Shown here: one piece after another, positions 41,123-50,065 of the stretch | Layout: every line of letters begins with the position of its first letter | How positions within the stretch are numbered: the first letter of the stretch is position 1 | Assembly: GCA_029259355.1 (NCBI GenBank) | Contig: JAPDIZ010000005.1 | Coordinates: 1-64,000 of the forward strand | Direction of reading: 5' to 3' | Source: Candidatus Bathyarchaeota archaeon | Lineage (GTDB): Archaea > Thermoproteota > Bathyarchaeia > JAPDIZ01 | DNA length: 64,000 nt | Made by a program: the position numbers and the translations under genes | Notes under the pieces: generated by a model | Databases searched by the model: none | What the model saw: only the letters and a program-made list of their open reading frames with translations | Told to the model about the DNA's origin: nothing

Positions 41123-42292
41123 ATGTTGGAGGCCTTAGCTGAGCGCTACTCCGTGACGCAAGATGTTGTGAAAGCTCTTCTCCGCGTCTATGGTAGCTTC
41201 GACGAAGTGGAGGCTGTGCTGGACAGCGTTGGGAAAGCGCCTAGCAGGTACTACCTAAGGGTTAACACGCTGAAAACCAGCCCCAACGAGGTGGTGGAGT
41301 CGCTTAGGGAGAAGGGAGTAGATGTTTATAGAGATGAGCGCCTCTCAGAAGCTCTCTGGACAAGAATACTAGGCCCAAACGAGCTTCCAGAGCTTGACAA
41401 GAGGATTGTCGTAGACAAGTTCTGCGCAGAAGCTGTTGCTCAAGGCGCAAGCGTCTATGCACCCGGAATAAAGATGTGTAGAGGGTTGAGAAGAGGAGAC
41501 ACAATCTTGGTAGTAGATCCCAAGGGAAGGGCGGTTGCTGTCGGAGTGGCGGCTATGGGTGAGAGGGAGGTGCTTGAGAGAAGGAGGGGCTTAGCCATTA
41601 AGACCATCCTCTCCCTCTACTCCATACCCAGCGTTATGGAGCTGGAGGAATACAAGCTTGGGTTAGTATATCCTCAAACCCTACCCGCGATGGTGGTTTC
41701 TCACGTCCTAGACCCTCAGCCGGGGGAAACCATCCTAGATATGTGCGCTTCGCCTGGGGGAAAGACTGGGCACATAGCCATGCTTATGCAAAACAAGGGA
41801 GTTATACTGGCTGTTGATAGGAGGCGTGGAAAGATCGAGAAGTTCGTGGAGAACATGCGAAGGCTAGGGGTATCCATAGCTAGGCCCATCGTCGCAGACT
41901 CTAGGTACCTAGACCTAGAGTTTCCCAATCTCTCAGCCGACAGGGTGTTAGTCGATCCTCCTTGCTCAGCCATCGGGACTAGGCCTAAGCTCTTCGACGA
42001 AACCACCTACCGAAGAATAAGCGCGCTCTCTAACTACCAGAAGCAGTTCCTCAAGGTCGCATCAAAGGTTGTGAGAAGAGGGGGTATCGTGGTATACTCT
42101 ACGTGCACGCTGACAATCGAGGAAAACGAGGAGGTAGTTAGGTATGCGGTGGAGGAGTGCGGCTTGGAGCTAGACGAGCAGCCGCTTTTCATAGGGTCAC
42201 GCGGGCTCGCAGGATTTGACGAGTGTCAGAGGTTCCACCCACACGTCCACGACACCCCTGGCTTCTTCATAGTTCGGTTTCGAAAACCCTAG
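41123..42292 (+). CDS. NOL1/NOP2/Sun-family RNA m5C methyltransferase with PUA domain
   Basis: 389 residues from ATG at 41123. A PUA domain occupies about residues 95-170 (VVDKFCAEAVAQGASVYAPG, RRGDTILVVDPKGRAVAVGV). The SAM-binding site is DMCASPGGKTGHIAML near 205-220, with motif IV DPPCSAIGTRPKL (Cys) near 275 and motif VI STCTLTIEENEE (catalytic Cys) near 325. This layout, PUA inside the N-terminal part, is that of NSUN6-like tRNA methyltransferases. The 3' end overlaps nob1 by 4 bases. Confidence 0.85.
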   Translation: MLEALAERYSVTQDVVKALLRVYGSFDEVEAVLDSVGKAPSRYYLRVNTLKTSPNEVVESLREKGVDVYRDERLSEALWTRILGPNELPELDKRIVVDKFCAEAVAQGASVYAPGIKMCRGLRRGDTILVVDPKGRAVAVGVAAMGEREVLERRRGLAIKTILSLYSIPSVMELEEYKLGLVYPQTLPAMVVSHVLDPQPGETILDMCASPGGKTGHIAMLMQNKGVILAVDRRRGKIEKFVENMRRLGVSIARPIVADSRYLDLEFPNLSADRVLVDPPCSAIGTRPKLFDETTYRRISALSNYQKQFLKVASKVVRRGGIVVYSTCTLTIEENEEVVRYAVEECGLELDEQPLFIGSRGLAGFDECQRFHPHVHDTPGFFIVRFRKP

Positions 42293-42786
42293 GCCCTACG
42301 CCTCCTCCTCAAGACCGTTCCGCAAATTGGGCACCTCCTCCCTCGATAGCTGGGTGGAAGAGCTTTCTCACACCCTGGGCAGAAGAGCTCCCAAGAGAAC
42401 CGCCTAGATATGCCCAGAGTCATCAAGCTCGCCGCCCTCAGCCCAAGAGAAGCTGCGACGTTCTGTATTGCGAAGTCGTCGGTGACGACCACAACCTCGC
42501 AACCGTTTCTCAGCTGGTGAGCAAGTGCCAGCACCTCTAGGTCTGTAGGTGAAAGCACGGAGAGGTCTCCCGTTTTCGCAGATTCGCTCTCAACAGCACG
42601 CAAGCTCTCAGCCGAGGGCTTCGCAACAACTGCTTTTCCAAGCTCCACAGCTAGGGAAAGCCTCGTGCGGCAATCACCACTTAATGCAACCTCAGCCAGA
42701 ACCGAGGGCGTGGTGTAGACCTCGTACTCCTCCCCAAGCGCGAGGGGGTCGAGCCCAGCTATAAGCGCTGACGAATCTAAGACCAA
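42289..42786 (-). CDS. nob1: Nob1-type endoribonuclease (PIN domain plus zinc ribbon)
   Basis: 165 residues. PIN domain with acidic residues in MVLDSSALIAG, in SPTDLEVLALAHQL and in VVVVTDDFAIQN; the C-terminus has a zinc ribbon CPGCEKALPP...RCPICGTVL followed by a poly-Arg tail. Nob1 makes the final cut of the 3' end of small-subunit rRNA. The order aif5A-nadK-nob1 on one strand with only 7 bases to nadK indicates an operon. Confidence 0.88.
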   Translation of the reverse strand: MVLDSSALIAGLDPLALGEEYEVYTTPSVLAEVALSGDCRTRLSLAVELGKAVVAKPSAESLRAVESESAKTGDLSVLSPTDLEVLALAHQLRNGCEVVVVTDDFAIQNVAASLGLRAASLMTLGISRRFSWELFCPGCEKALPPSYRGRRCPICGTVLRRRRRA

Positions 42787-42793
42787 GCACCTC

Positions 42794-43633
42794 TTACGGG
42801 CGATAGACTCTCCCCCTAAGCCTTTTGATAAACGAAGACTCCCCCAGCCTTATGAAGACGGCGTGATTTTCAGACTTTCTAGCCACAACCTCTCCCCCAT
42901 CCCCCAAATCGAAGACTTTGGAACCATCCACTACAACAACTACGGGGGAGACTTTCGCCTTAACGAGCTTGATTCTGATCACCGAGTCGTCTGGTATCAC
43001 CACGGGGGGTATCGGGTAAAAAGGGGACATGGGAGTCACGACAAATGCGCTTACGCTAGAGTCGATGGCTGGACCACCCATCGAGAGGGAGTAAGCTGTC
43101 GAGCCCACAGGCGTTGATACGATAACCCCGTCGCCTCTTATGGTGAAGAGCTCGAGGTCGTTGCAAAACACCCTTAGAGTGAGCAGCTTCGAAGGCTGCG
43201 CATTGGCGACGACCACCTCGTTTAACGCGTCAGGCAGTCTCTTGCCATCAACCTCTGAAGCTATCTTGGTGCAGCACTCTAGAGCGCACTTTCCAGACAA
43301 AACCAGGTCGATGGCGTCGAAGACTTCTCGCGGGCTTACCTCAGTTAGCAAACCCCTCGTCCCCATGTTGACTCCCAAGATAGGAGTCTCGGGCTTTTTC
43401 AACACCATGCAAAGCTTTAGGATGAGGCCGTCTCCGCCTATGGCTACGATGAAGTCTGCCTCCATCTCTTGAACGTGGCTTTCAACAAGCTTTGTCGACT
43501 CTAAGCCCTTCGCGATCAGCGGGGGTGAGACGACCCCAACCCCTCTCTCCAACAAGTGCTTGATTACTCTTCTAGCTAGCCTAACTGCAGGTGGTCGATC
43601 TTCCCTAGCAACAACCCCCACCTGCTCGACCAA
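42794..43633 (-). CDS. nadK: NAD kinase
   Basis: 279 residues. ADFIVAIGGDGLILKLCMVL is the GGDG motif, ILGVNMGTRGLLTEVSP and STPVGSTAYSLSMGGPAID complete the diagnostic set. It phosphorylates NAD to NADP in the cytoplasm. Between aif5A and nob1. Length is normal for archaeal enzymes. Confidence 0.93.
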   Translation of the reverse strand: MVEQVGVVAREDRPPAVRLARRVIKHLLERGVGVVSPPLIAKGLESTKLVESHVQEMEADFIVAIGGDGLILKLCMVLKKPETPILGVNMGTRGLLTEVSPREVFDAIDLVLSGKCALECCTKIASEVDGKRLPDALNEVVVANAQPSKLLTLRVFCNDLELFTIRGDGVIVSTPVGSTAYSLSMGGPAIDSSVSAFVVTPMSPFYPIPPVVIPDDSVIRIKLVKAKVSPVVVVVDGSKVFDLGDGGEVVARKSENHAVFIRLGESSFIKRLRGRVYRP

Positions 43634-43668
43634 TTAGTTCACCAGCTTTCTGCGCAAAAAAGCAAACC

Positions 43669-44079
43669 TCAGCTCTTTGTCCTCACGATCATGGTCTTTC
43701 CCAACACCTTCCAGTACTCCACATTCACTCCTGGAGACAGCTTGGACTTCAGCTCCTCCTCTTTTGGCAACAGCGTCTCGAACACCTCGTAAGTCTCTAA
43801 GTCCATCAGCTGAACCGTTCCCTCAGCTTCGTTCACCGAAACCACCTGCCCACTCCTCTTGTCGATTATGGGCACCTCAACTTTCGCATCTACAGGGCTG
43901 ACGATGCTCCTCTTCGCTCCATCGAACAACCCGATGGCGACTATCCTCGCCTTCGCGCTTCCATGCTTCCCAGGCTTGCTACGCTCGTACTCCACAATTC
44001 GGCAAGGCTCGCCATCTATGACTATCCAAGAACCCTCCTTAAGCTCGCCAACCGAAGCAGGTCTGCTCACGCCAAACAC
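43669..44079 (-). CDS. Translation factor aIF5A
   Basis: 136 residues from GTG at 44079; a second GTG three codons in is possible. [20 protein letters not shown] precedes [18 protein letters not shown], whose Lys in the GKHG loop is the site of hypusine or deoxyhypusine. The C-terminal OB domain ([20 protein letters not shown]) is complete. It relieves ribosome stalling. Heads the minus-strand operon with nadK and nob1. Confidence 0.93.
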   Translation of the reverse strand: MFGVSRPASVGELKEGSWIVIDGEPCRIVEYERSKPGKHGSAKARIVAIGLFDGAKRSIVSPVDAKVEVPIIDKRSGQVVSVNEAEGTVQLMDLETYEVFETLLPKEEELKSKLSPGVNVEYWKVLGKTMIVRTKS

Positions 44080-44217
44080 CCCCTAGCGGTTCTATGCAAG
44101 CCGATAGACGTTTCTCTCGCAAAAACCTTAGTAGGGTTTTGCTAATAGTGTTTTGTTGGCCGATGATTGCAGGAAGAGCCGTCTGAGAGATGAAGAGCCC
44201 TATGAGTGATGAGGCCT

Positions 44218-44658
44218 CTATAGGCGCGGAAACCTCCTAGGTATCCGAACCCTAAGCACACCTGCTTTGAAATCCATCGCAGTTATCCTAGGCTCCAAGC
44301 AAACAGGAGTTCTTATCTGCGTGTGGAAGCGGCTAAACTCGCCGCTGAAGTGCCTTACGCCAAAATCATCGAACCTAACCCTACGCCTCATCTCCGCCTT
44401 AATCTCTACCAAGTTGTCGCCTACAATGTTGACCTCTATGGTGTCTGGCTTGGCGAAAGGGAGATCTGCGGTGATTATCACGTCCGAGGGTGTTACCTCC
44501 ACGTTCGACAAGGGCTCTATGCTCGAGGAAGAAGCGTCCCAGCTTGGTCTCTCCAGAAAGCTCCTGCTCATAACTTGATCAACATACTCCTCGAAGGCCT
44601 CGATGTACTCGCGAACTATGTCGAAGAGGCTTCTCCTCCTTTCCTCCACACCCACCAC
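44218..44658 (-). CDS. Hsp20/alpha-crystallin small heat-shock protein
   Basis: 146 residues. After an N-terminal helical arm (residues 1-50) comes the alpha-crystallin domain: VEVTPSDVIITADLPFAKPD, VEIKAEMRRRVRF and a final GVLRVRIPRRFPRL with the I-x-I/V-like end. It prevents aggregation of unfolded proteins. Its start directly follows the stop of the third PAC2 gene, so the two are co-transcribed. Confidence 0.82.
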   Translation of the reverse strand: MVGVEERRRSLFDIVREYIEAFEEYVDQVMSRSFLERPSWDASSSSIEPLSNVEVTPSDVIITADLPFAKPDTIEVNIVGDNLVEIKAEMRRRVRFDDFGVRHFSGEFSRFHTQIRTPVCLEPRITAMDFKAGVLRVRIPRRFPRL

Positions 44659-44659
44659 C

Positions 44660-45406
44660 TCACACGTACATCGGTGGAGTAGCGAACTCGTGGCCCTTCT
44701 CCATCCGCTTCAGCTCCTCCTGCGTCCTCCTCATGATGTCTCTCGCTCTGAGGCGAATCTCCTCTCCGCGAGCTATAAGCTCTTCCACGTTGATGTCGAG
44801 GTCTAGCAGCTTTTTCAGCTCCAAAACCGCCATAGCTGCAGCTTCTGGGTCGGGGTAGTTGAAGAACGATTGGGCGAGGAGGGTTACGGCGGGAACGCCT
44901 ATCTCAGCGCACTTCCTCATGATCATCGCGTACGGCCCCACGATGTACCCCTCGGAAAGCACCTGAATCCCCTTGTCCACGAGCTTCTTCAGCGTCTCCT
45001 CGTCAGACGCGATAGCTCCAACCTTGGGCTTTTCTATGTCTTGCCTATTAGGCTCAGCCATCCCGCCTATGGAGACAACGAGCTTGACCTTGTTCTCAGT
45101 AACCCAATCCGCGATGGATTCGGCTAGCGGATAAACCGCCGACGCCGGAATCACCACCTCAGATATCAGGCCCAAGAGCGATCCGTGACAGTATATGCGC
45201 ATAGGGGCGTGAGGAATCCCCTTGTGGAGAACGGCTATCGGTGGAAATAGATCAGAGTCTATCTGAGCAACCTCCTCCATCTTCAAGCTCGCGATTATGT
45301 GGGAGAGCGCGATGACGCCCACCAAGCCCACATCTGGCAAGCCGTTTATCATGACAGCTTCCTGCGGTATGTCCCTAAGCTTCGTTATTCGTATCTTAGG
45401 CTCCAA
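44660..45406 (-). CDS. PAC2-family protein, third copy
   Basis: 248 residues. AVMINGLPDVGLVGVIALSH, VKLVVSIGGMAEPNRQDIEK and PYAMIMRKCAEIGVPAVTLL follow the PAC2 pattern, ending with a charged helix (ARDIMRRTQEELKRMEKGHE). It differs clearly from the two tandem copies at 38.8-40.3 kb. Pairing with a small heat-shock protein fits a protein-quality role. Confidence 0.83.
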   Translation of the reverse strand: MEPKIRITKLRDIPQEAVMINGLPDVGLVGVIALSHIIASLKMEEVAQIDSDLFPPIAVLHKGIPHAPMRIYCHGSLLGLISEVVIPASAVYPLAESIADWVTENKVKLVVSIGGMAEPNRQDIEKPKVGAIASDEETLKKLVDKGIQVLSEGYIVGPYAMIMRKCAEIGVPAVTLLAQSFFNYPDPEAAAMAVLELKKLLDLDINVEELIARGEEIRLRARDIMRRTQEELKRMEKGHEFATPPMYV

Positions 45407-45444
45407 AACAACACCCTAGAATATGTGCTCGTGGCTTACGAAAA

Positions 45445-45453
45445 AGTTTATCG
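45445..45453 (+). promoter_or_regulatory. TATA box of srp54
   Basis: agtttatcg is centred 26 bases before the A of ATG at 45475, which predicts a leaderless transcript that starts at the first ATG and favours this start over the ATG four codons downstream. Confidence 0.45.
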
Positions 45454-45474
45454 CATAAGGCCCCAACCATAGGC

Positions 45475-46830
45475 ATGTGTTTATCCATGTCGCTGGAGAA
45501 GCTGGGAAAATCTCTGCACGAAGCCCTTAGAAAGGTTTTGAGAGCGCCAGCAGTAGACGAGAAGCTGGTTAAAGAGCTAGTCAGGGATTTTCAGCGCGCC
45601 CTTTTACAGGCAGATGTAAACGTTCAGCTCGTCCTAGACCTTTCGAAGAGGATTGAGCAGAGAGCGCTCAAAGACGAAATCCCCCCAGGAGCTTCTAGGA
45701 GAGACTACGTCGTCAAGGTGGTCTACGAGGAATTGGCTAGGCTTTTGGGCGATAAGCCTAGGTCGATGGAACTAGAGAAGGGGGGAGGAATCCGCAAAGT
45801 ACTGCTGGTGGGGATACAGGGGTCTGGGAAGACGACGAGTGCTATAAAGCTTGCGAGGTTTTACGCGAAGCGAGGCTTTAGGGTAGGCGTGGTTTGCGCC
45901 GATACGTATAGGCCGGGAGCTCTCGAACAGCTCAAGCAGCTAGGGGAGAAGGGGGGCATTCCTGTTTACGGGGAGGAAAGGGCTGAAGACTCCATCAAGG
46001 TAGCGCTGAACGGCGTTAGGTACTTTGATCAGCAGGGGTTTGACCTAGCCATAGTAGATACTGCTGGGAGGCATAAAGACGAGGCTTCGCTGCTTAAGGA
46101 GATGGAGGAGCTTGCAAACGCCCTCAACCCCGACCACGTGGTGCTGGTCATCGACGCGACAATTGGTCAGCAAGCTCTGAGCCAAGCCGAAGCCTTCCAC
46201 AAAGCAGCGCCTATAGGAGGCATAGTGCTGTCAAAGCTAGACGGCTCAGCAAAGGGCGGAGGAGCTATCTCGGCGGTTGCTGCTACGGGAGCGCCGATAT
46301 ACTTCGTTGGAACGGGAGAGGGCATAGACAATTTAGAGCCCTTCGACCCCCAGAGATTCGTGGGGAGGCTTCTCGGGCTGGGAGATCTTCAAGGCCTTCT
46401 AGAGCGGTTTAGGGAGTTGGAACAGACTGTTTCCCGAGAAAAAGCCAAAGCAATCGTTTCTGGCAGGTTTACGCTAGAGGATATGCTTGATCAACTGGGG
46501 GCTGTGAGGAAGCTGGGCCCGATATCGAGCCTATTGAACAAGCTCCCCATGCTTGGCTACAGCATACCCAAGGAGGCTATGGAGGAGGCTGAGCACAAGA
46601 TAGATAGGTGGAAGGCCATCATTCTCTCCATGACACCTGAGGAGAGGGAAAACCCCAAGATACTCAACCCCTCCCGCATGAGGAGAATCGCCCGAGGCTC
46701 TGGAACCAGCGAAAGAGAGGTTAAAGAGCTTATCGAGCAGTACAACATGGCTAAGAAGATGATGCGCCAACTCGCTAAGAAAAGAGGAGCCTTTAGGAGG
46801 GGGCTTCCACTAGGCTTCCCAGCCGCATAG
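45475..46830 (+). CDS. srp54: Signal recognition particle GTPase SRP54
   Basis: 451 residues from ATG at 45475 (or 45487). N domain helices, then the G domain with LVGIQGSGKTTSAIKLARFY near 105-120, DTYRPGALEQLKQL, VDTAGRHKDEASLL and LSKLDGSAKGGG; the methionine-rich M domain fills the last 150 residues (LNKLPMLGYSIPKEAMEEAE, SGTSEREVKELIEQYNMAKK). It binds signal peptides with 7S RNA and targets ribosomes to the membrane. Leads a long plus-strand gene run with trmY and pus10. Confidence 0.95.
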   Translation: MCLSMSLEKLGKSLHEALRKVLRAPAVDEKLVKELVRDFQRALLQADVNVQLVLDLSKRIEQRALKDEIPPGASRRDYVVKVVYEELARLLGDKPRSMELEKGGGIRKVLLVGIQGSGKTTSAIKLARFYAKRGFRVGVVCADTYRPGALEQLKQLGEKGGIPVYGEERAEDSIKVALNGVRYFDQQGFDLAIVDTAGRHKDEASLLKEMEELANALNPDHVVLVIDATIGQQALSQAEAFHKAAPIGGIVLSKLDGSAKGGGAISAVAATGAPIYFVGTGEGIDNLEPFDPQRFVGRLLGLGDLQGLLERFRELEQTVSREKAKAIVSGRFTLEDMLDQLGAVRKLGPISSLLNKLPMLGYSIPKEAMEEAEHKIDRWKAIILSMTPEERENPKILNPSRMRRIARGSGTSEREVKELIEQYNMAKKMMRQLAKKRGAFRRGLPLGFPAA

Positions 46831-46840
46831 CGTGGTCTAG

Positions 46841-47347
46841 ATGGTTTTGAGAAGAGCTTTCTTGGTACACGCCGAAGGAGCGTGCATCAACGAGTCAAGA
46901 GACGCCAACCTATTGGCTAGGTGCGCAGCAGCTGCCCTAGGCTTATCACACGGCATACGCAGAGACGTCCTCTTCGGAGTGTCGTTTGGAGAGCGAGTCC
47001 TCTGGATGAGGGGAGATAGGATTAGGCAGTGGAGGCCAGACGTAGGCTCAGCCACCGGAATCATAAGAAAAGCTCTCGCAGGAGGGAAGCACCCCGGCGT
47101 TTGGCTTGGCGAGCTGGAAGAAGCTGAGGTCCTCATACCCAATGCTGAGAAGAGGGTTTTCGTCTTCGAAAACCAGCGTGAGCTACTCGCGCTCAGAGCC
47201 CCCATCATCGCACACACCGCGCTGCATGGGGGTGGGCTCGCTGTCGAGAACGCTCTGCCCGCCGCATTCCCACGCACCACCTTCCCAGACCAAGCCATTG
47301 CAGTAGCTAACATACTTTTGGATAGGGAGCGGAGTTGGAGGTCCTAG
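46841..47347 (+). CDS. trmY: tRNA pseudouridine-54 N1-methyltransferase TrmY-like
   Basis: 168 residues from ATG at 46841. SRDANLLARCAAAALGLSHG, IRRDVLFGVSF and GSATGIIRKALAGGKHPGVW follow the TrmY/SPOUT pattern (a recalled family pattern), and the end HTALHGGGLAVENALPAAFP contains the knot region. TrmY converts pseudouridine 54 of tRNA to 1-methylpseudouridine. The next gene, overlapping by 13 bases, is pus10, whose product makes that pseudouridine, so the assignment is well supported by context. Confidence 0.8.
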   Translation: MVLRRAFLVHAEGACINESRDANLLARCAAAALGLSHGIRRDVLFGVSFGERVLWMRGDRIRQWRPDVGSATGIIRKALAGGKHPGVWLGELEEAEVLIPNAEKRVFVFENQRELLALRAPIIAHTALHGGGLAVENALPAAFPRTTFPDQAIAVANILLDRERSWRS

Positions 47348-48666
47348 AGAAGGCCAAGTCTATGCTGATGGACAAACCCCTCTGCGACCATTGCTTAGGC
47401 AGGCAGTTCGCTCTTCTGCTACACGGCTTAAGCAACGAGGAGAGAGGGAGGTGCATTAAGCTAGCTCTAGCGCTAGATGCGCATCAAAGGCTACAGAAGG
47501 GGGATCCGGAAGCAGCTAACCTGCTTAGAGCGCTGGCCACCAACGGCTTCTTAGAAGCTGCGAAGAGCGTGCTTAGAGAAAGAGGTGAGGGGGTGGAGGG
47601 TTCTGGTCAGTGCTACCTCTGCGAAGGCATTTTCGAGCAGCTAGATGAGCTAGCTGAGCAAGCGGTGGAGAAGCTATCAGGCTACGAGTTCGAGGCGTTC
47701 CTAGTCGGCATAAAGCTCCCTCCACACGTAGTCGAGAGAGAAGACGAGTTTAGGTCGAAGCACGGGGTTGAGTGGGGAGAGGGGCTGAGGAATCAGCTCA
47801 GCAGAGAAATCGGCAAGAGAATATCCTCTCTTGTCAAGAAGAGGGTTGATCACAAAAAGCCGGATATCGTGGTCCTCATAAACCCCTACGAAAAAGAGGT
47901 TTCGCTCCAAGTAAACCCCATATTCATAGCTGGCAGATACCGCAAGCTTGTTCGAGGCATCCCACAAGCAAAATGGATTTGCACCAAGTGTCGTGGAAGA
48001 GGTTGTGAGAGGTGTGGTTGGAAGGGAAAGCTCTACGACGAATCGATTGAGGAGTTGGTGGGAACCCCCATCCTCAAGAAAGCGATGGGGGTCTCCATAA
48101 AGTTTCACGCAGCTGGGAGGGAGGATATAGACGCTCGCATGTTGGGAAGCGGAAGGCCATTCGTAGTAGAGGTGAGGGAGCCTAGGGTAAGGTCCCTAAA
48201 CCTCAGGGAGCTGGAGGAGGAGATAAACAGAGAAGCTCAAGGAAAAGTAGAGGTTGTTGGATTGAGGTTTTCCTCTAGGGCTGAGGTTAAAAAGCTGAAA
48301 GCGATGGGAGACGCCCCAAAGACCTACCGAGCTTTGGTGAGGTTTGGGAGAGATGTCAGCGAAGAAGAGCTGAGGAGAGTAGAAGAAGCTCTTTCGGGAG
48401 CTAAGGTCAAGCAGCAGACGCCGACGAGGGTTTTACACAGAAGAGCTGACTTGGTGCGCGAGAAAAGCATATATGAGGTTCAGATAAAGAAGGTGTCCTC
48501 AAACACAGCCGAGCTAATCGTGCGCTGTCAAGGGGGGCTGTACGTAAAGGAGCTCGTTGACGGAGACGAGGGGAGGACTAAGCCAAGCGTGTCCGAGATG
48601 CTGGGCACTACAGCATCGTGCTTAGAGCTAGACGTGCTCGAGGTAGGTGGTGAAGGTGGGGGGTAA
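47335..48666 (+). CDS. pus10: tRNA pseudouridine(54/55) synthase Pus10
   Basis: 443 residues from TTG at 47335. N-terminal zinc-binding part with CDHCLGRQFALLLHGLSNEE and CYLCEG; a second Cys cluster ICTKCRGRGCERCGW near 215-229; the catalytic region AAGREDIDARMLGSGRPFVV near 260-280 carries the Asp; the C-terminus ends TNTAEL/VRCQGGLYVKELVDGD-type. Pus10 modifies positions 54 and 55 in the T loop in archaea. Overlaps rpl21e by 20 bases. Confidence 0.92.
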   Translation: MEVLEKAKSMLMDKPLCDHCLGRQFALLLHGLSNEERGRCIKLALALDAHQRLQKGDPEAANLLRALATNGFLEAAKSVLRERGEGVEGSGQCYLCEGIFEQLDELAEQAVEKLSGYEFEAFLVGIKLPPHVVEREDEFRSKHGVEWGEGLRNQLSREIGKRISSLVKKRVDHKKPDIVVLINPYEKEVSLQVNPIFIAGRYRKLVRGIPQAKWICTKCRGRGCERCGWKGKLYDESIEELVGTPILKKAMGVSIKFHAAGREDIDARMLGSGRPFVVEVREPRVRSLNLRELEEEINREAQGKVEVVGLRFSSRAEVKKLKAMGDAPKTYRALVRFGRDVSEEELRRVEEALSGAKVKQQTPTRVLHRRADLVREKSIYEVQIKKVSSNTAELIVRCQGGLYVKELVDGDEGRTKPSVSEMLGTTASCLELDVLEVGGEGGG

Positions 48667-48955
48667 GCACTCTAAAGGCTATAGGTCGCGTACGCGTTCG
48701 CTTCTGAGGAAAAGGCCCAGGGATCGAGGGAAACAACCCCTTGGTCGCCTCCTAATAAAATACAGCGAGGGGCAGCGAGTGGTCATCAAGATAGACCCTA
48801 GCGTGCACAAGGGAATGCCTCACAAGCGATTCCATGGAAAAGTTGGGGTTGTTGTTGAGGAGAGGGGTAGAGCGTACGTAATTGCCGTTAGAGAAGGTGG
48901 CAAGGTAAAGAAGGTGATCGCTAGGTCTGAGCACATAATGCCCTTGGCTGCGTGA
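48647..48955 (+). CDS. rpl21e: 50S ribosomal protein L21e
   Basis: 102 residues from GTG at 48647, inside the end of pus10. GKHSKGYRSRTRSLLRKRPR, VVIKIDPSVHKGMPHKRFHG and GKVGVVVEERGRAYVIAV are L21e signatures. Followed by rpoF after 11 bases, an order common in archaea. Confidence 0.94.
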   Translation: MVKVGGKHSKGYRSRTRSLLRKRPRDRGKQPLGRLLIKYSEGQRVVIKIDPSVHKGMPHKRFHGKVGVVVEERGRAYVIAVREGGKVKKVIARSEHIMPLAA

Positions 48956-48966
48956 AGTGAGGGGAG

Positions 48967-49305
48967 TTGTCGAGCAAAGTTAGGAGAGAAGAGGACATAA
49001 CCACCGCGGAAGCAAAGGAGATTTTGCTAAAGCTTTCCGAAAAGTACGAGTTTGACCAGTTTCAGCGAAGAGTCCTCGACTACGCAGTAAAGTTCTCCAA
49101 GCTCCCCAGGGAAAAAGCCCGTGAGCTCGTGGACAAGCTCGTAGACGAGTTTGAGGTTGACCGAAAAGAGGCTATACAGATAGTCAACTGCATGCCCGAG
49201 TCGATTGAGGAGCTTCGAACGTTCTTTGCAGGAGGGAGGAGGAGAATCGTACCAACGGAGCTGTTGGAGAATATCCTGAGAGTTCTCGACGAGTACAGAG
49301 AGTAG
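48967..49305 (+). CDS. rpoF: RNA polymerase subunit F (Rpb4-like)
   Basis: 112 residues from TTG at 48967. REEDITTAEAKEILLKLSEK and QRRVLDYAVKFSKLPREKAR plus IQIVNCMPESIEELRTFF match RpoF, which with RpoE forms the stalk of RNA polymerase. Between rpl21e and the DUF655 gene. The 190 bases that follow hold no clear gene. Confidence 0.9.
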   Translation: MSSKVRREEDITTAEAKEILLKLSEKYEFDQFQRRVLDYAVKFSKLPREKARELVDKLVDEFEVDRKEAIQIVNCMPESIEELRTFFAGGRRRIVPTELLENILRVLDEYRE

Positions 49306-49497
49306 AGCTCAGCTGCGTAGACGATAATAAGGGATAAATTAGCGATTAGCGAATTCTATCTACGGAACAACCCTCTCGCCCAAATACCGTTTAGCTTAGT
49401 GAGAGAAGAGAGATGCGGGTTAGGTCCCTGAAGCTGGGTGCGAGTTCTCTCTTGCGTGGCTAGCCCCAGCCATAGATATTTTGTGAGATGGTTCGAG

Positions 49498-50064
49498 ATG
49501 AGGCCTCATCAGAAAAAGTATGAAGAATACGCGTACGTCTTGGATTACCTCCCCCACGGTAGCGTGCTCCCAAGGCGGCCCGGCTTCAAGTCTGGGCCTA
49601 TCGTCCAGCTCGTAGGAGAAACGTACTTCACACTACTCGAGGCTAGGGCAAAGGAGGGGGCATCCCTTTCTCCGCAGGAGCGAGTGTACGTTGGAAAAGA
49701 CCATCGCGACAAGATAGCCAACATAACGGGTAGGCTGAGGTACGAGGACCTAACCGCTGCCGCTAAAAGCGAGCTGAGAGCTGTCGTGGAGAAGATCGTT
49801 CGGGAAAACGAGGAGAGGTTTGTGAGGTTCTTTAACGAGGCTGAGCTACTCACGCCCAGGCTACACGCTCTCGAGCTCATACCAGGTATTGGTAGGAAGT
49901 TCATGGGCATAATCATCGAGGAGAGGGAGAAGAAGCCCTTTACGAGCTTCGAAGACCTACAGAATAGGACGAAGATACCCGACCCCGTCAAGCTGCTTGT
50001 TAAGCGCATAATAGATGAGCTGAGCAGCGACGAAAAGTACCACCTCTTCACAAGGCCGAAGTGA
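49498..50064 (+). CDS. DUF655-family protein
   Basis: 188 residues from ATG at 49498; a frame to 49438 exists but the family starts at RPHQKKYEEYAYVLDYLPHG. An N-terminal OB-like region (PIVQLVGETYFTLLEARAKE) is followed by a helix-hairpin-helix pair: LHALELIPGIGRKFMGIIIE and FEDLQNRTKIPDPVKLLVKR. This suggests nucleic-acid binding. It is almost always between rpoF and ksgA in archaea, so a role in rRNA or transcription is likely. No enzymatic motif is seen. Confidence 0.85.
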   Translation: MRPHQKKYEEYAYVLDYLPHGSVLPRRPGFKSGPIVQLVGETYFTLLEARAKEGASLSPQERVYVGKDHRDKIANITGRLRYEDLTAAAKSELRAVVEKIVRENEERFVRFFNEAELLTPRLHALELIPGIGRKFMGIIIEEREKKPFTSFEDLQNRTKIPDPVKLLVKRIIDELSSDEKYHLFTRPK

Positions 50065-50065
50065 G

